From the NCBI GenBank assembly GCA_946628455.1, contig CAMOWP010000009.1:1-21742 (forward strand): 21,742 nt of DNA, given 5' to 3'. The notes under the pieces were generated by a model. It was not told the DNA's origin. It was given only the letters and a program-made list of their open reading frames with translations, and searched no databases. Positions 14,304-21,626 of the stretch are shown here, one piece after another. Origin of the DNA: an uncultured Clostridia bacterium. GTDB lineage: Bacteria; Bacillota; Clostridia; Oscillospirales; Acutalibacteraceae. How positions within the stretch are numbered: position 1 is the stretch's first letter; each line of letters starts with the position of its first letter. The translations under genes and the position numbers were made by a program.

Positions 14304-15284
14304 TTAAGACCATTTAAGCGCTTTAACCGAGAAGCCGAGGTCGAGGTCGAGCTTGTTCTTCTGCATAATTGCAACAACCTTGCTCTTGCCGCCGCCTGAA
14401 ACAGAAGCGGTAACCTTGAAATAATTGTTTCCGAGGTCCTCAATGCTGGTAAGCGTTACAGTGTGGTCTGCCGTTTCAAATCCAGTAACTGCAAAGGTTC
14501 CGTTTGTGCTGTTGAACTTGATGTTTTCGTTATCGCCTTTTGAGTTGCAGTCAGCCTTAAAGTTTACAACTGTCTGGCCGAAATACTTAAAGAGTCCGAG
14601 CACGATAGTTCCCGAAGCGAAGGTTGAGGGCTGTAAGCCGTCCTTCTCCGCCATCCATATTGCAGCGTGTGAAGCAATGTTAATCGGAACGCCCTGAGCG
14701 TTTTCGTAGCTTGCCTTGTAAAGGTAGGGAACCTCGAGCATCCTCTTAACTCTTGTCTGGTCTTCCGCGCTGAATTCAACCTTAGTGCCGCTGTCGTTTG
14801 TAGTGGGAACGCCTGAGGTTTTCTTAGTAGTCGGCTCAGGAGCTGTTGTTTTCTCGTCGCCCTTGGTAGTCATCGTTGTGGACTTAGCGGTGGTCTTTTT
14901 CTTTGTGGTGGTCTTGCCCTTATCGCCCTTTTTGGTTGTCGTGTTATCGTCGTCAGGGTCTGAATAAGGAACTGTTTCGGGAGTGGTGTTACCCTCTTTA
15001 TCAATCCTGTGGGCAACAGGCTTTCCGTTTTTGTCCCGTGTAATAACAACGGGAACCTCCTCGGTTTTAACCTTTCCGTTTTTATCCGTTACCTTTTCGC
15101 CATTCTTGTCGGTAACCTCAACCTCAACAAAGTCAACCTCTGTGTCAGCGTCGTTAAGGCCGCGGTTTGAGGATTCAGCTACAGTGCCTTCCTCGTTGCT
15201 ACCCTTATCCTTCTTAGCGCAAGCCGCAAAGCCAGAGGTAAGACAAACAGCAAGTATCAATAAAATTGCAATGCTTTTTTTCAA
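14304..15284 (-). CDS. Putative secreted lipoprotein with Thr/Lys-rich linker, unknown function
   Basis: I do not recognise a named family for the 326-residue product. The N-terminus KKSIAILLILAVCLTSGFAAC is a lipoprotein-type signal with Cys22 as likely lipidation site; the lipobox FAAC is slightly unusual because Phe is at -3. Residues about 30-110 contain DKNG-type repeats (TDKNGEKVTDKNGKVKTE, TRDKNGKPV). Residues about 112-165 form a low-complexity Thr/Lys linker, as found in cell-surface proteins. The C-terminal 155 residues look like a small folded domain ending DLGFSVKALKW. The start is TTG 15284, 9 bases after AAGGAG; an in-frame ATG at 15356 would add 24 residues ahead of the signal sequence and has no such site. 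It shares a symmetrical promoter region with the divergent membrane protein gene. Confidence 0.8.
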   Translation of the reverse strand: MKKSIAILLILAVCLTSGFAACAKKDKGSNEEGTVAESSNRGLNDADTEVDFVEVEVTDKNGEKVTDKNGKVKTEEVPVVITRDKNGKPVAHRIDKEGNTTPETVPYSDPDDDNTTTKKGDKGKTTTKKKTTAKSTTMTTKGDEKTTAPEPTTKKTSGVPTTNDSGTKVEFSAEDQTRVKRMLEVPYLYKASYENAQGVPINIASHAAIWMAEKDGLQPSTFASGTIVLGLFKYFGQTVVNFKADCNSKGDNENIKFNSTNGTFAVTGFETADHTVTLTSIEDLGNNYFKVTASVSGGGKSKVVAIMQKNKLDLDLGFSVKALKWS

Positions 15285-15293
15285 GTGAAACAA

Positions 15294-15299
15294 CTCCTT
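15294..15299 (-). promoter_or_regulatory. Ribosome binding site deciding the lipoprotein start
   Basis: AAGGAG on the minus strand (CTCCTT at 15294-15299) lies 9 bases before the TTG at 15284, and no better start is in range. It places the signal peptide exactly at the N-terminus. Confidence 0.8.
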
Positions 15300-15344
15300 G
15301 CTAATAAAAAGTCTGTAATATATTACTGCATAATAATTTACTAT

Positions 15345-15373
15345 ATTATAATTCAAGCCGAATTAAAAGTAAA
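15345..15373 (-). promoter_or_regulatory. Predicted promoter of the lipoprotein gene
   Basis: On the minus strand TTTACT (15368-15373) and a perfect TATAAT (15345-15350) are 17 bp apart. The -35 is inside the left arm of the inverted repeat. Expected start is about 15338, giving a leader of about 53 bases. Confidence 0.5.
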
Positions 15374-15413
15374 TAGTTTAATAAAATATAAAAAAAATAT
15401 TTACTTTTAATTC
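15360..15413. repeat. Perfect 16-bp inverted repeat spanning divergent promoters
   Basis: GAATTAAAAGTAAATA (15360-15375) is the exact reverse complement of TATTTACTTTTAATTC (15398-15413), with a 22-base AT-rich spacer. Each arm contains TTTACT in the outward orientation, positioned as the -35 of the promoter on that side. A further copy of the inner TATTTAC motif occurs at 15418-15424. No transposase or target duplication was seen. Confidence 0.85.
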
Positions 15414-15429
15414 ACACTATTTACATAAT
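15400..15429 (+). promoter_or_regulatory. Predicted promoter of the small membrane protein gene
   Basis: TTTACT (15400-15405), in the right arm of the inverted repeat, is followed after 18 bp by CATAAT (15424-15429). It mirrors the lipoprotein promoter. Expected start is about 15436. Confidence 0.4.
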
Positions 15430-15474
15430 TAATTTATTGATTTATTATTAAAATAACATTAAATAAAATATGAA

Positions 15475-15480
15475 AAAGGA
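15475..15480 (+). promoter_or_regulatory. Ribosome binding site deciding the membrane protein start
   Basis: AAAGGA at 15475-15480 is 9 bases before the ATG at 15490. The in-frame ATG at 15481 directly abuts it and cannot be the efficient start. Confidence 0.65.
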
Positions 15481-15489
15481 ATGTTAATT

Positions 15490-16017
15490 ATGAAAAACAG
15501 CCTTAAAATAACTCTTGCTGGAGTGCTCAGCGCGCTGTCTGTTGCGCTGCTTGCCCTGGGCAGCATCATCTGGATTCTTGAATACACTGCTCCGCTTCTG
15601 TGCGGAATGATTCTTATTATTGTAGTTGAAAGCTGCGGAAAGAAAACTGCGTTTTTAGTATATGCGGCGGTCAGCGTTCTGTCGCTTATTCTGCTTCCTA
15701 TGAAGGGCTCGGCTCTGCTTTATGCAACCTTCTTCGGCTATTTCCCGATTATAAGAGAAAACATTGACAGGCTTAAGCTCCTTATTCTCAGAATACTCAT
15801 AAAATTTGTTATTTTCAATGTCGGCGTTATCGGAACGGAGCTTCTCCTCGTTTACGCCTTCGGAATTCCGTTTGATAATCCGTTCGGCGCAACGGGGTTA
15901 ATAATAACTCTTGCCGCTTCTTATGTCATATTATTTACATTTGACAGGTTGCTTTATGTTTTCACTGTAATATACGTCAAAAAGTACAAAAAACGTGTTG
16001 AAAAAATGCTAAAATAA
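15490..16017 (+). CDS. Small polytopic membrane protein, function unknown
   Basis: The 175-residue product has about six hydrophobic segments (approx. 5-28, 30-47, 52-70, 72-85, 97-122, 130-158) and a basic C-terminal tail (VKKYKKRVEKMLK). Its size, segment count and N-terminal LAGVLSALSVALLALGS recall ECF S-component-like or related clostridial membrane families, but no substrate motif is visible and I cannot name it. The start at ATG 15490 is chosen from AAAGGA 9 bases upstream. It is divergent from the lipoprotein gene through a shared inverted-repeat promoter region. It is followed by the arabinose operon's own promoter, with no clear terminator between. Confidence 0.7.
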   Translation: MKNSLKITLAGVLSALSVALLALGSIIWILEYTAPLLCGMILIIVVESCGKKTAFLVYAAVSVLSLILLPMKGSALLYATFFGYFPIIRENIDRLKLLILRILIKFVIFNVGVIGTELLLVYAFGIPFDNPFGATGLIITLAASYVILFTFDRLLYVFTVIYVKKYKKRVEKMLK

Positions 16018-16030
16018 TATAATTATTATA

Positions 16031-16059
16031 TTGATTTATATATCTAAATATAGTATTAT
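16031..16059 (+). promoter_or_regulatory. Predicted promoter of the arabinose-VanW operon
   Basis: TTGATT (16031-16036) and TATTAT (16054-16059) are 17 bp apart. An all-AT palindrome centred at 16024 (16016-16032) overlaps the -35 edge, and the 10-base motif AATTATTATA is repeated at 16021-16030 and 16067-16076. These could bind a sugar regulator, but AT-richness makes chance likely. Confidence 0.45.
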
Positions 16060-16091
16060 TATAGTGAATTATTATAAAGGAAGTACGATTT

Positions 16092-17657
16092 ATGGGAAAA
16101 TATGAACTCAGCGGCAGAGAATCGCTCGGCATTGAATTCGGCTCAACAAGAATCAAGGTTGTTCTTATTGACGAAGCGTTCAACCCTGTTGAATCAGGCG
16201 GCTTCACCTGGGAGAACAGATATGAAAATAACGTCTGGACTTACCATGAGGACGAAATATGGAGCGGGCTCAGAGCGGCTTACAGCGAGCTTATTGAAAA
16301 GCTCGGCACTCCGATAAAAAAGCTTGCGTCAATCGGCTTTTCGGCAATGATGCACGGCTATCTTCCTTTTGATAAAAACGGAAAGCTTCTTACACCGTTC
16401 AGAACCTGGAGGAACACAATAACAGGCGAAGCGGCGGCTCAGCTTACAGAGCTTTTCGGCTTCAACATCCCTCAGCGCTGGAGCATTGCTCACTTGTATC
16501 AGGCAATCCTCAACGGCGAGGAGCACGTTAACGACATTGCTTATTTCACAACGCTTGCAGGCTACGTTCACCTCAGGCTTACGGGAAAGAACGTGCTCGG
16601 AATAGGCGACGCCTCCGGTATGTTCCCGATAGACAGCGAAACAAAAGATTATAACAGCGAGATGCTCGATAAGTTTTCATCTCTTGAAAACGTAAAAAAG
16701 TATAGCTGGGATATAAGAGAAATTCTTCCCGAGGTACTCCTTGCAGGCGAAAACGCAGGAACGCTTACAGAAGAGGGCGCAAGGCTCCTTGATGAAAGCG
16801 GAAGCCTCGAAGCGGGAATTCCGCTGTGTCCTCCCGAGGGCGACGCAGGCACGGGTATGACCGCCACCAACAGCGTAACCGTAAAAACGGGCAACGTCAG
16901 CGCAGGCACGTCAATCTTCTCAATGGTTGTGCTTGAAAAGCAGCTTAAAAACGTTTATGAAGAAATTGATATGGTAACCACGCCTGCGGGAAAGCCTGTT
17001 GCTATGGTGCACTGCAATAACTGCTGTACGGACCTTGATTACTGGGTTAATATGCTCTTTGATTTTGCAAAAAGAGCAGGCAGCGGGCTCACTAAGCCTC
17101 AGCTTTACGATTTGCTGTATAACAGCGCGCTTGAGGGCGAGGCGGATTGCGGCGGTCTTGTTAATTTCAACTATTTCTCGGGCGAGCCCGTTTCTCATAC
17201 AGCTGACGGCAGGCCTATGTTTATCCGCTCGCAGGGCGCTTCCTTCACGCTCCCGAATTTCTTCAGAGCGCAGATTTACAGCACAATGGCAACGCTTAAA
17301 ATCGGAATGAAAATTCTTGAAAACGAGGGCGTTGCAATTGACAGGCTGTTCGGCCACGGCGGTCTCTTCAAAACTCCCGTTGTAGGTCAGAGGCTTATGG
17401 CAGGCGCTATGAATGCTCCCGTTTCCGTTATGAAAACTGCGGGCGAGGGCGGCGCGTGGGGCGCGGCGGTCCTTGCAAGCTATCTTGTAAACAGCAAAGG
17501 GCTCAGCCTTGAGGATTTCCTTAACAAAGTCGTTTTCGCCTCCTGCGAAAGCACCACCGAAGTGCCGGATGAAAAGGACGTCAGAGGCTTTGAGGAATAT
17601 ATGATTAAGTACGAAAAAGCTTTAGCTGCCGAAAAAGCGGCTTATGAAAATATTTAG
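16092..17657 (+). CDS. FGGY-family sugar kinase, predicted L-ribulokinase
   Basis: The predicted reaction is ATP-dependent phosphorylation of L-ribulose to L-ribulose 5-phosphate, the step between AraA and AraD. The 521-residue protein has the FGGY architecture. The N-terminal ATPase loop is LGIEFGSTRIKVVLID (about 12-27), followed by SIGFSAMMHGYLPFD and TPFRTWRNTITGEAA. The second domain has PEGDAGTGMTATN, VKTGNVSAGTSIFSM and the C-terminal FGHGGLFKTPVVGQRLMAGAMNAPV. It does not look like classical E. coli-type AraB; Clostridium acetobutylicum has a non-orthologous ribulokinase (AraK) of this superfamily, and this may be similar. AAAGGAAG lies about 8 bases before the ATG. araA follows 9 bases after the stop, which is the main support for the substrate. 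Confidence 0.88.
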   Translation: MGKYELSGRESLGIEFGSTRIKVVLIDEAFNPVESGGFTWENRYENNVWTYHEDEIWSGLRAAYSELIEKLGTPIKKLASIGFSAMMHGYLPFDKNGKLLTPFRTWRNTITGEAAAQLTELFGFNIPQRWSIAHLYQAILNGEEHVNDIAYFTTLAGYVHLRLTGKNVLGIGDASGMFPIDSETKDYNSEMLDKFSSLENVKKYSWDIREILPEVLLAGENAGTLTEEGARLLDESGSLEAGIPLCPPEGDAGTGMTATNSVTVKTGNVSAGTSIFSMVVLEKQLKNVYEEIDMVTTPAGKPVAMVHCNNCCTDLDYWVNMLFDFAKRAGSGLTKPQLYDLLYNSALEGEADCGGLVNFNYFSGEPVSHTADGRPMFIRSQGASFTLPNFFRAQIYSTMATLKIGMKILENEGVAIDRLFGHGGLFKTPVVGQRLMAGAMNAPVSVMKTAGEGGAWGAAVLASYLVNSKGLSLEDFLNKVVFASCESTTEVPDEKDVRGFEEYMIKYEKALAAEKAAYENI

Positions 17658-17666
17658 GAGGGAATT

Positions 17667-19139
17667 ATGAGCATTAAGGATTACGAATTCTGGTTTGTTG
17701 TCGGAACGCAGTTCCTCTACGGCGAGGATATATTTGAAACTATTGATTCCCATTCGGCAGAGATGGCTGAGGAGTGGAGCGAAAAGCTTCCCTGCAAGGT
17801 TGTTGCTAAGCCCTGCGTCAAGACCTCGAAGGAGATTCTTGACATTATGCAGGCGGCGAATAACGATGAAAAGTGTGCGGGCGTTATAACCTGGATGCAT
17901 ACCTTCTCTCCGTCAAAAATGTGGATTGCAGGCTTCAACGCGCTTGAAAAGCCCTTCCTTCACGTTAACACTCAGTACAACCGCGATATCCCGTGGAACG
18001 ACATTGATATGGATTTTATGAATCTCAATCAGTCCGCCCACGGCGACAGAGAGCACGGCTATATCGCCGCAAGGATGAGGTTAAAGCAGAAGGTTATCGC
18101 AGGCTATTGGAAAGATGAAGCCTTCCAAAATAAAATGGGAATCTGGATGAGAGCCGCTGTCGGCGCTAATGAGTCGAAAAAGCTCCGCGTTCTCAGAATT
18201 TCCGATAATATGAGAAACGTTGCCGTAACAGACGGCGATAAGATTGAAGCTCAGATTAAGCTCGGCTGGCAGGTGGACCATTACGGAGTAGGCGATATCA
18301 TTAAAATGGTAAACGCCGTAACCGAGGAAGAAATTGATTCCCAGATGGCTGAGTATAACGAAAATTACGTTATGGATACCGATAACCTCGACGCCGTAAG
18401 ATATCAGGCGAGGGAAGAGGTTGCTCTCAAAAAGTTTCTCATTAAAGAGGGCTTCGGCGCGTTCCATACAAACTTTGAGGATTTGCAGGAATTAAAGCAG
18501 CTTCCCGGCCTTGCGGCGCAGGATTTAATGCGTCAGGGCTTCGGCTTCGGCGCTGAGGGGGACTGGAAGGTTGCCGCTTTGACAAGGCTTATGAAGCTTA
18601 TGAGCGAGGGTATGGACGGCGGAACGGCGTTTATGGAGGACTACACCTACCATTTTGAGCCTGAAAACGAAATGCTCCTCGGCTCGCATATGCTTGAGGT
18701 CTGCCCGAGCATTGCGGCGGAAAAGGCAAAAATTCAGGTACACCCTCTCAGCATTGGCGACAGAGAGGACCCTGCAAGACTCGTTTTCAAGGCGCAGACG
18801 GGAAATGCTATTGTTGTAACTCTCGTCGATATGGGCGACAGGCTCAGAATGATTGTAAACGACGTTGAATGTAAGGAGCAGGTAAACGCAATGCCGAAGC
18901 TCCCCGTTGCGGGCGTTCTCTGGAAGCCGCTTCCGTGCCTCCAGACCTCGGCTGAAGCGTGGATTTACGCAGGCGGCGCTCACCATAGTGTGCTTTCATA
19001 TACCCTCACTGCAGAGCATATGAGAGACTTTGCAGAGATTATGGGCATTGAATTTATCCATATCAATAAGAACACTGAAATTAACGAATTCAGAAAAGAG
19101 CTGTTCTATAACGACGTGGCATATAAGCTCGGAATGTAA
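17667..19139 (+). CDS. araA: L-arabinose isomerase
   Basis: AraA converts L-arabinose to L-ribulose, the first step of arabinose catabolism, using a divalent metal such as manganese. The 490 residues match the family length. Landmarks are the N-terminal FWFVVGTQFLYGED, WMHTFSPSKMWIAGF, HVNTQYNRDIPW and NLNQSAHGDREHGYI. The metal/catalytic residues appear in order: Glu297 (GFGAEGDWK), Glu324 (FMEDYTYHF), His341 (GSHMLEVCPS) and His440 (GGAHHSVLSY), equivalent to the two Glu and two His of the E. coli enzyme. GGAGGGA precedes the ATG at 17667 by a good distance. It lies between the kinase and araD, all in one direction. Confidence 0.98.
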   Translation: MSIKDYEFWFVVGTQFLYGEDIFETIDSHSAEMAEEWSEKLPCKVVAKPCVKTSKEILDIMQAANNDEKCAGVITWMHTFSPSKMWIAGFNALEKPFLHVNTQYNRDIPWNDIDMDFMNLNQSAHGDREHGYIAARMRLKQKVIAGYWKDEAFQNKMGIWMRAAVGANESKKLRVLRISDNMRNVAVTDGDKIEAQIKLGWQVDHYGVGDIIKMVNAVTEEEIDSQMAEYNENYVMDTDNLDAVRYQAREEVALKKFLIKEGFGAFHTNFEDLQELKQLPGLAAQDLMRQGFGFGAEGDWKVAALTRLMKLMSEGMDGGTAFMEDYTYHFEPENEMLLGSHMLEVCPSIAAEKAKIQVHPLSIGDREDPARLVFKAQTGNAIVVTLVDMGDRLRMIVNDVECKEQVNAMPKLPVAGVLWKPLPCLQTSAEAWIYAGGAHHSVLSYTLTAEHMRDFAEIMGIEFIHINKNTEINEFRKELFYNDVAYKLGM

Positions 19140-19153
19140 CAGAGGTTATCAAT

Positions 19154-19867
19154 ATGTTAGAGGATTTAAAACAGAAGGTATACGAAGCTAATTTAAAGCT
19201 CGTTGAATACGGTCTTGTGGTTTTAACCTGGGGCAACGTCTCTGCAATTGACAGAAGCAAGGGGCTCGTTGTTATCAAGCCCTCGGGCGTTCCCTATGAT
19301 GCTATGAAGCCCGAGGATATGGTTGTAATGGACCTCAGCGGAAGAAAGTATTCAGGCAGGCTGAATCCCTCTTCGGATACGCCTACTCACCTTGAGCTTT
19401 ACAGAAATTTCCCTGAAATAGGCGCAGTTGTTCACACCCACTCACCCTGGGCGGTGTCATGGGCGCAGGCGGGAAGAGATATCCCCGCTTACGGAACAAC
19501 TCACGCTGACTTTGCCTATGGCGACGTCCCCTGCACAAGAGGTCTCACCGAGGCAGAGGTGAAGGGCGATTACGAGCTCAATACGGGCAAGGTAATAGTT
19601 GAGGAATTCAGCAAAAGAGGCATTAAGCCGCAGGAATGCCCTGCCGTGCTTGTTCACAGACACGGTCCGTTTACCTGGGGCAAGGATGAAATAAAGGCTG
19701 TTGAAAACGCTCTCATTCTTGAAGAGGTTTCAAAAATGGCTTTTCAGACAGAAAATATCGCAACGCTTGCTGCAGACAGCGACGTGGGAATAGAAAAATA
19801 TCTCCTTGATAAGCATTATCTCAGAAAGCACGGCGAAAACGCATATTACGGACAAGGAGGAAGATAA
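19154..19867 (+). CDS. araD: L-ribulose-5-phosphate 4-epimerase
   Basis: AraD epimerises L-ribulose 5-phosphate to D-xylulose 5-phosphate, which enters the pentose phosphate pathway. The 237-residue class II aldolase-fold protein shows LTWGNVSAIDR, VIKPSGVPYD, SSDTPTHLELYR, the zinc ligands HTH at 94-96 and the third-histidine motif HRHGPF (168-170), and ends YYGQGGR. All expected ligands are present. GAGG lies upstream of the ATG at 19154, 14 bases after araA. The Shine-Dalgarno of the next gene lies inside the last araD codons, so the following VanW-domain gene is probably cotranslated. Confidence 0.98.
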   Translation: MLEDLKQKVYEANLKLVEYGLVVLTWGNVSAIDRSKGLVVIKPSGVPYDAMKPEDMVVMDLSGRKYSGRLNPSSDTPTHLELYRNFPEIGAVVHTHSPWAVSWAQAGRDIPAYGTTHADFAYGDVPCTRGLTEAEVKGDYELNTGKVIVEEFSKRGIKPQECPAVLVHRHGPFTWGKDEIKAVENALILEEVSKMAFQTENIATLAADSDVGIEKYLLDKHYLRKHGENAYYGQGGR

Positions 19868-19869
19868 AA

Positions 19870-21573
19870 ATGAAAAAGGGAATTGTAGCGGTATCAGCGG
19901 TTATTGCGCTTGTGTTCTGCCTGGTATTTTCAGGCAGCGCCTTCTCGGCTGAGCCTGCTGATATTGCAACAGCGGAGGTTGTAACCGCTTACGAAAGCTA
20001 TACTTATACGGGAGCAGAAATCCAGCCCAAGGTTAAGGTAACGCTCAGCGTAACTGACGAGCTCGGAAAAACAAAAACCGTAAAGCTTGTCAGGGATACT
20101 GATTACACCGTAAGCTACAGCAACAACAAAAACGTAGGCAAGGCAACAATAACCGTTAAGGGTATCGGCGCATATAAGGGCGCTGCAACTGGCTCGTTCA
20201 ATATCACTGCAAGAGATATTAACAATAAAAAGTTCGACGCTTACGTTGCTTCACCCGTTAAGGTCGGAAAAACTCCGTCGCTCACAGTTACATATAACGG
20301 AGCCGCCCTCGTTAAGGATACGGATTATACCGTAACCGTTTCAAACACTGATAAGGCAGGCTACAAAACAGGCAAGGCAAAGCTTAAGGGAATCGGAAAT
20401 TTCTCGGGAAAGCTCACCCTCAATTTCAGCGTTTATCCTACTATGGTAAGAGGCATAAAGGCTAAAAACGTTAAGCAGAATTCTCTTACCCTTACCTGGA
20501 ATTCAAAGAAATCCGAAGGCGTAACAGGCTATAAGGTTTACAGAGCAGATAACAAGTCAGGCAAAAACGCAAAGCTTATAAAAACCGTTAAATCAAACAG
20601 TGCAAGCCTTGACGATGTTGACTCCTCAACAAAATACAATTTCTTCGTTGTTGCATATAAAACAAATAACGGCAAAACGGTGAAGGGCGATATGAGCAAC
20701 GCCTGCATAACCTGCACAAAGCCCAAAAAGCCTCAGCTTAACTACGTTGTTAAAAAGGAAGGCAACAAGATTTATGTAAACTGGAACGGAGTTTATAACC
20801 CATCAGGCTACGAGATTAAGTATTCGCTTGACAGAAGTCTCAAAACCGGCGTTGAGGTTGTCAGGGCAAAGGCTTCAAAATCAAGCAAAACAATTAAGGT
20901 TCCCGATAACGGCTACGCTTATTTTGTTAAGGTCCGCGCTTATAAAAAGTATTCCAAAAACGGAAAAACAAAGACAGTTTACGGTCCGTGGAGCGTAAAA
21001 ATGTCAAGCATTTTCGGAAGAGTGTATAAGCAGTACACAACAAATTATCCGTATAATCCGAACAGAACAACGAACCTCAAGCTTGCCTGCAAGGCGATTA
21101 ACGGAACTATCGTTAACCCCGGCGAAACCTTCTCCTTCAACGCAACGGTAGGCAAAAGAACAGCCGCAAAGGGCTACAAGCCTGCAACAATTTTCACAGG
21201 CCCCAACAGCCATCAGCCGGGTATAGGCGGCGGCGTGTGCCAGGTTGCTTCAACAATGTTCAACGCAGCGCTGCTTGCTAATTATCAGATAGTTGAAAGG
21301 CACCAGCACAGCCAGAAGGTAACCTATTGCCCCGTTGGAAGAGACGCGGCGATTTTCTGGGGCTCTGAGGACTTTAAGTTTAAGAACAATACAGATTATC
21401 CAATTAAGATAAGAATGTATTGCGAGGGCGGAAAACTCACCTGCCAGTACGCAGTAAGCTATAAGATTAAGGCGCCTAAGGTTAATCTTTCCGTTACAAG
21501 AAGCGGCAAGCATTACACACTTAAAAGAACGGTTAACGGAAACGTTAATTACACAACCTCATCAACGTATTAA
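19870..21573 (+). CDS. Secreted Ig-like/FN3/VanW-domain protein
   Basis: The 567-residue protein has a signal peptide (MKKGIVAVSAVIALVFCLVF, likely cleaved near AFS-AE at about residue 26). Two related Ig-like units follow (about 35-113 and 118-189), each carrying DTDYTV and a K-G-I-G-x-(Y/F)-x-G motif. Two fibronectin III-like domains come next (about 193-283, with LTLTWNSKKSEGVTGYKVYRA, and 284-380, with IYVNWNGVYNPSGYEIKYS). A VanW domain follows from about 393, with NPGETFSFNATVGKRTAAKGY, GIGGGVCQVASTMFNAAL (Cys457) and NNTDYPIKI. VanW is an accessory protein of unknown biochemical role in some vancomycin-resistance clusters, and the domain is common in clostridial surface proteins. There are no other van genes here, so resistance should not be inferred. 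AAGGAGG at 19854-19860, inside araD, sits 9 bases before the ATG. Confidence 0.88.
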   Translation: MKKGIVAVSAVIALVFCLVFSGSAFSAEPADIATAEVVTAYESYTYTGAEIQPKVKVTLSVTDELGKTKTVKLVRDTDYTVSYSNNKNVGKATITVKGIGAYKGAATGSFNITARDINNKKFDAYVASPVKVGKTPSLTVTYNGAALVKDTDYTVTVSNTDKAGYKTGKAKLKGIGNFSGKLTLNFSVYPTMVRGIKAKNVKQNSLTLTWNSKKSEGVTGYKVYRADNKSGKNAKLIKTVKSNSASLDDVDSSTKYNFFVVAYKTNNGKTVKGDMSNACITCTKPKKPQLNYVVKKEGNKIYVNWNGVYNPSGYEIKYSLDRSLKTGVEVVRAKASKSSKTIKVPDNGYAYFVKVRAYKKYSKNGKTKTVYGPWSVKMSSIFGRVYKQYTTNYPYNPNRTTNLKLACKAINGTIVNPGETFSFNATVGKRTAAKGYKPATIFTGPNSHQPGIGGGVCQVASTMFNAALLANYQIVERHQHSQKVTYCPVGRDAAIFWGSEDFKFKNNTDYPIKIRMYCEGGKLTCQYAVSYKIKAPKVNLSVTRSGKHYTLKRTVNGNVNYTTSSTY

Positions 21574-21626
21574 AAAAAGCTGTCTTGCATTTTTGCAAGA
21601 CAGCTTTTTTGCAAGACAGCTTTTTT
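21573..21626. terminator. Terminator with tandemly duplicated 3' arm
   Basis: A 17-bp perfect stem (21573-21589 with 21594-21610), with GCTGTCTTGCA as its core, closes on a TTTT loop and ends in a T tract. The 16 bases GCAAGACAGCTTTTTT at 21595-21610 are then repeated exactly at 21611-21626, giving a second possible 3' arm. A tracts upstream make it plausible in both directions, between convergent genes. Confidence 0.88.

Noticed and set aside
14785..14967. Val/Phe-rich open frame on the plus strand
   Set aside because: It is the complement of the Thr/Lys-rich linker of the lipoprotein, which explains its composition.
15360..15413. Inverted repeat considered as the ends of a small transposable element
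   Set aside because: There is no target-site duplication, the interior is only 22 bases and the arms coincide with promoter elements, so a regulatory reading is preferred.
15357..15481. Longer starts for the lipoprotein (15356) and membrane protein (15481)
   Set aside because: Both lack a properly spaced ribosome binding site, whereas the internal starts at 15284 and 15490 have AAGGAG and AAAGGA at 9 bases.
16920..17357. 145-codon open frame on the minus strand inside the ribulokinase gene
   Set aside because: It is an antisense shadow of a clearly coding FGGY kinase, with no start signal or recognisable motif.
19870..21573. VanW domain considered as evidence of vancomycin resistance
   Set aside because: No vanHAX, vanY or vanRS genes are present and VanW domains are widespread in non-resistant Clostridia.
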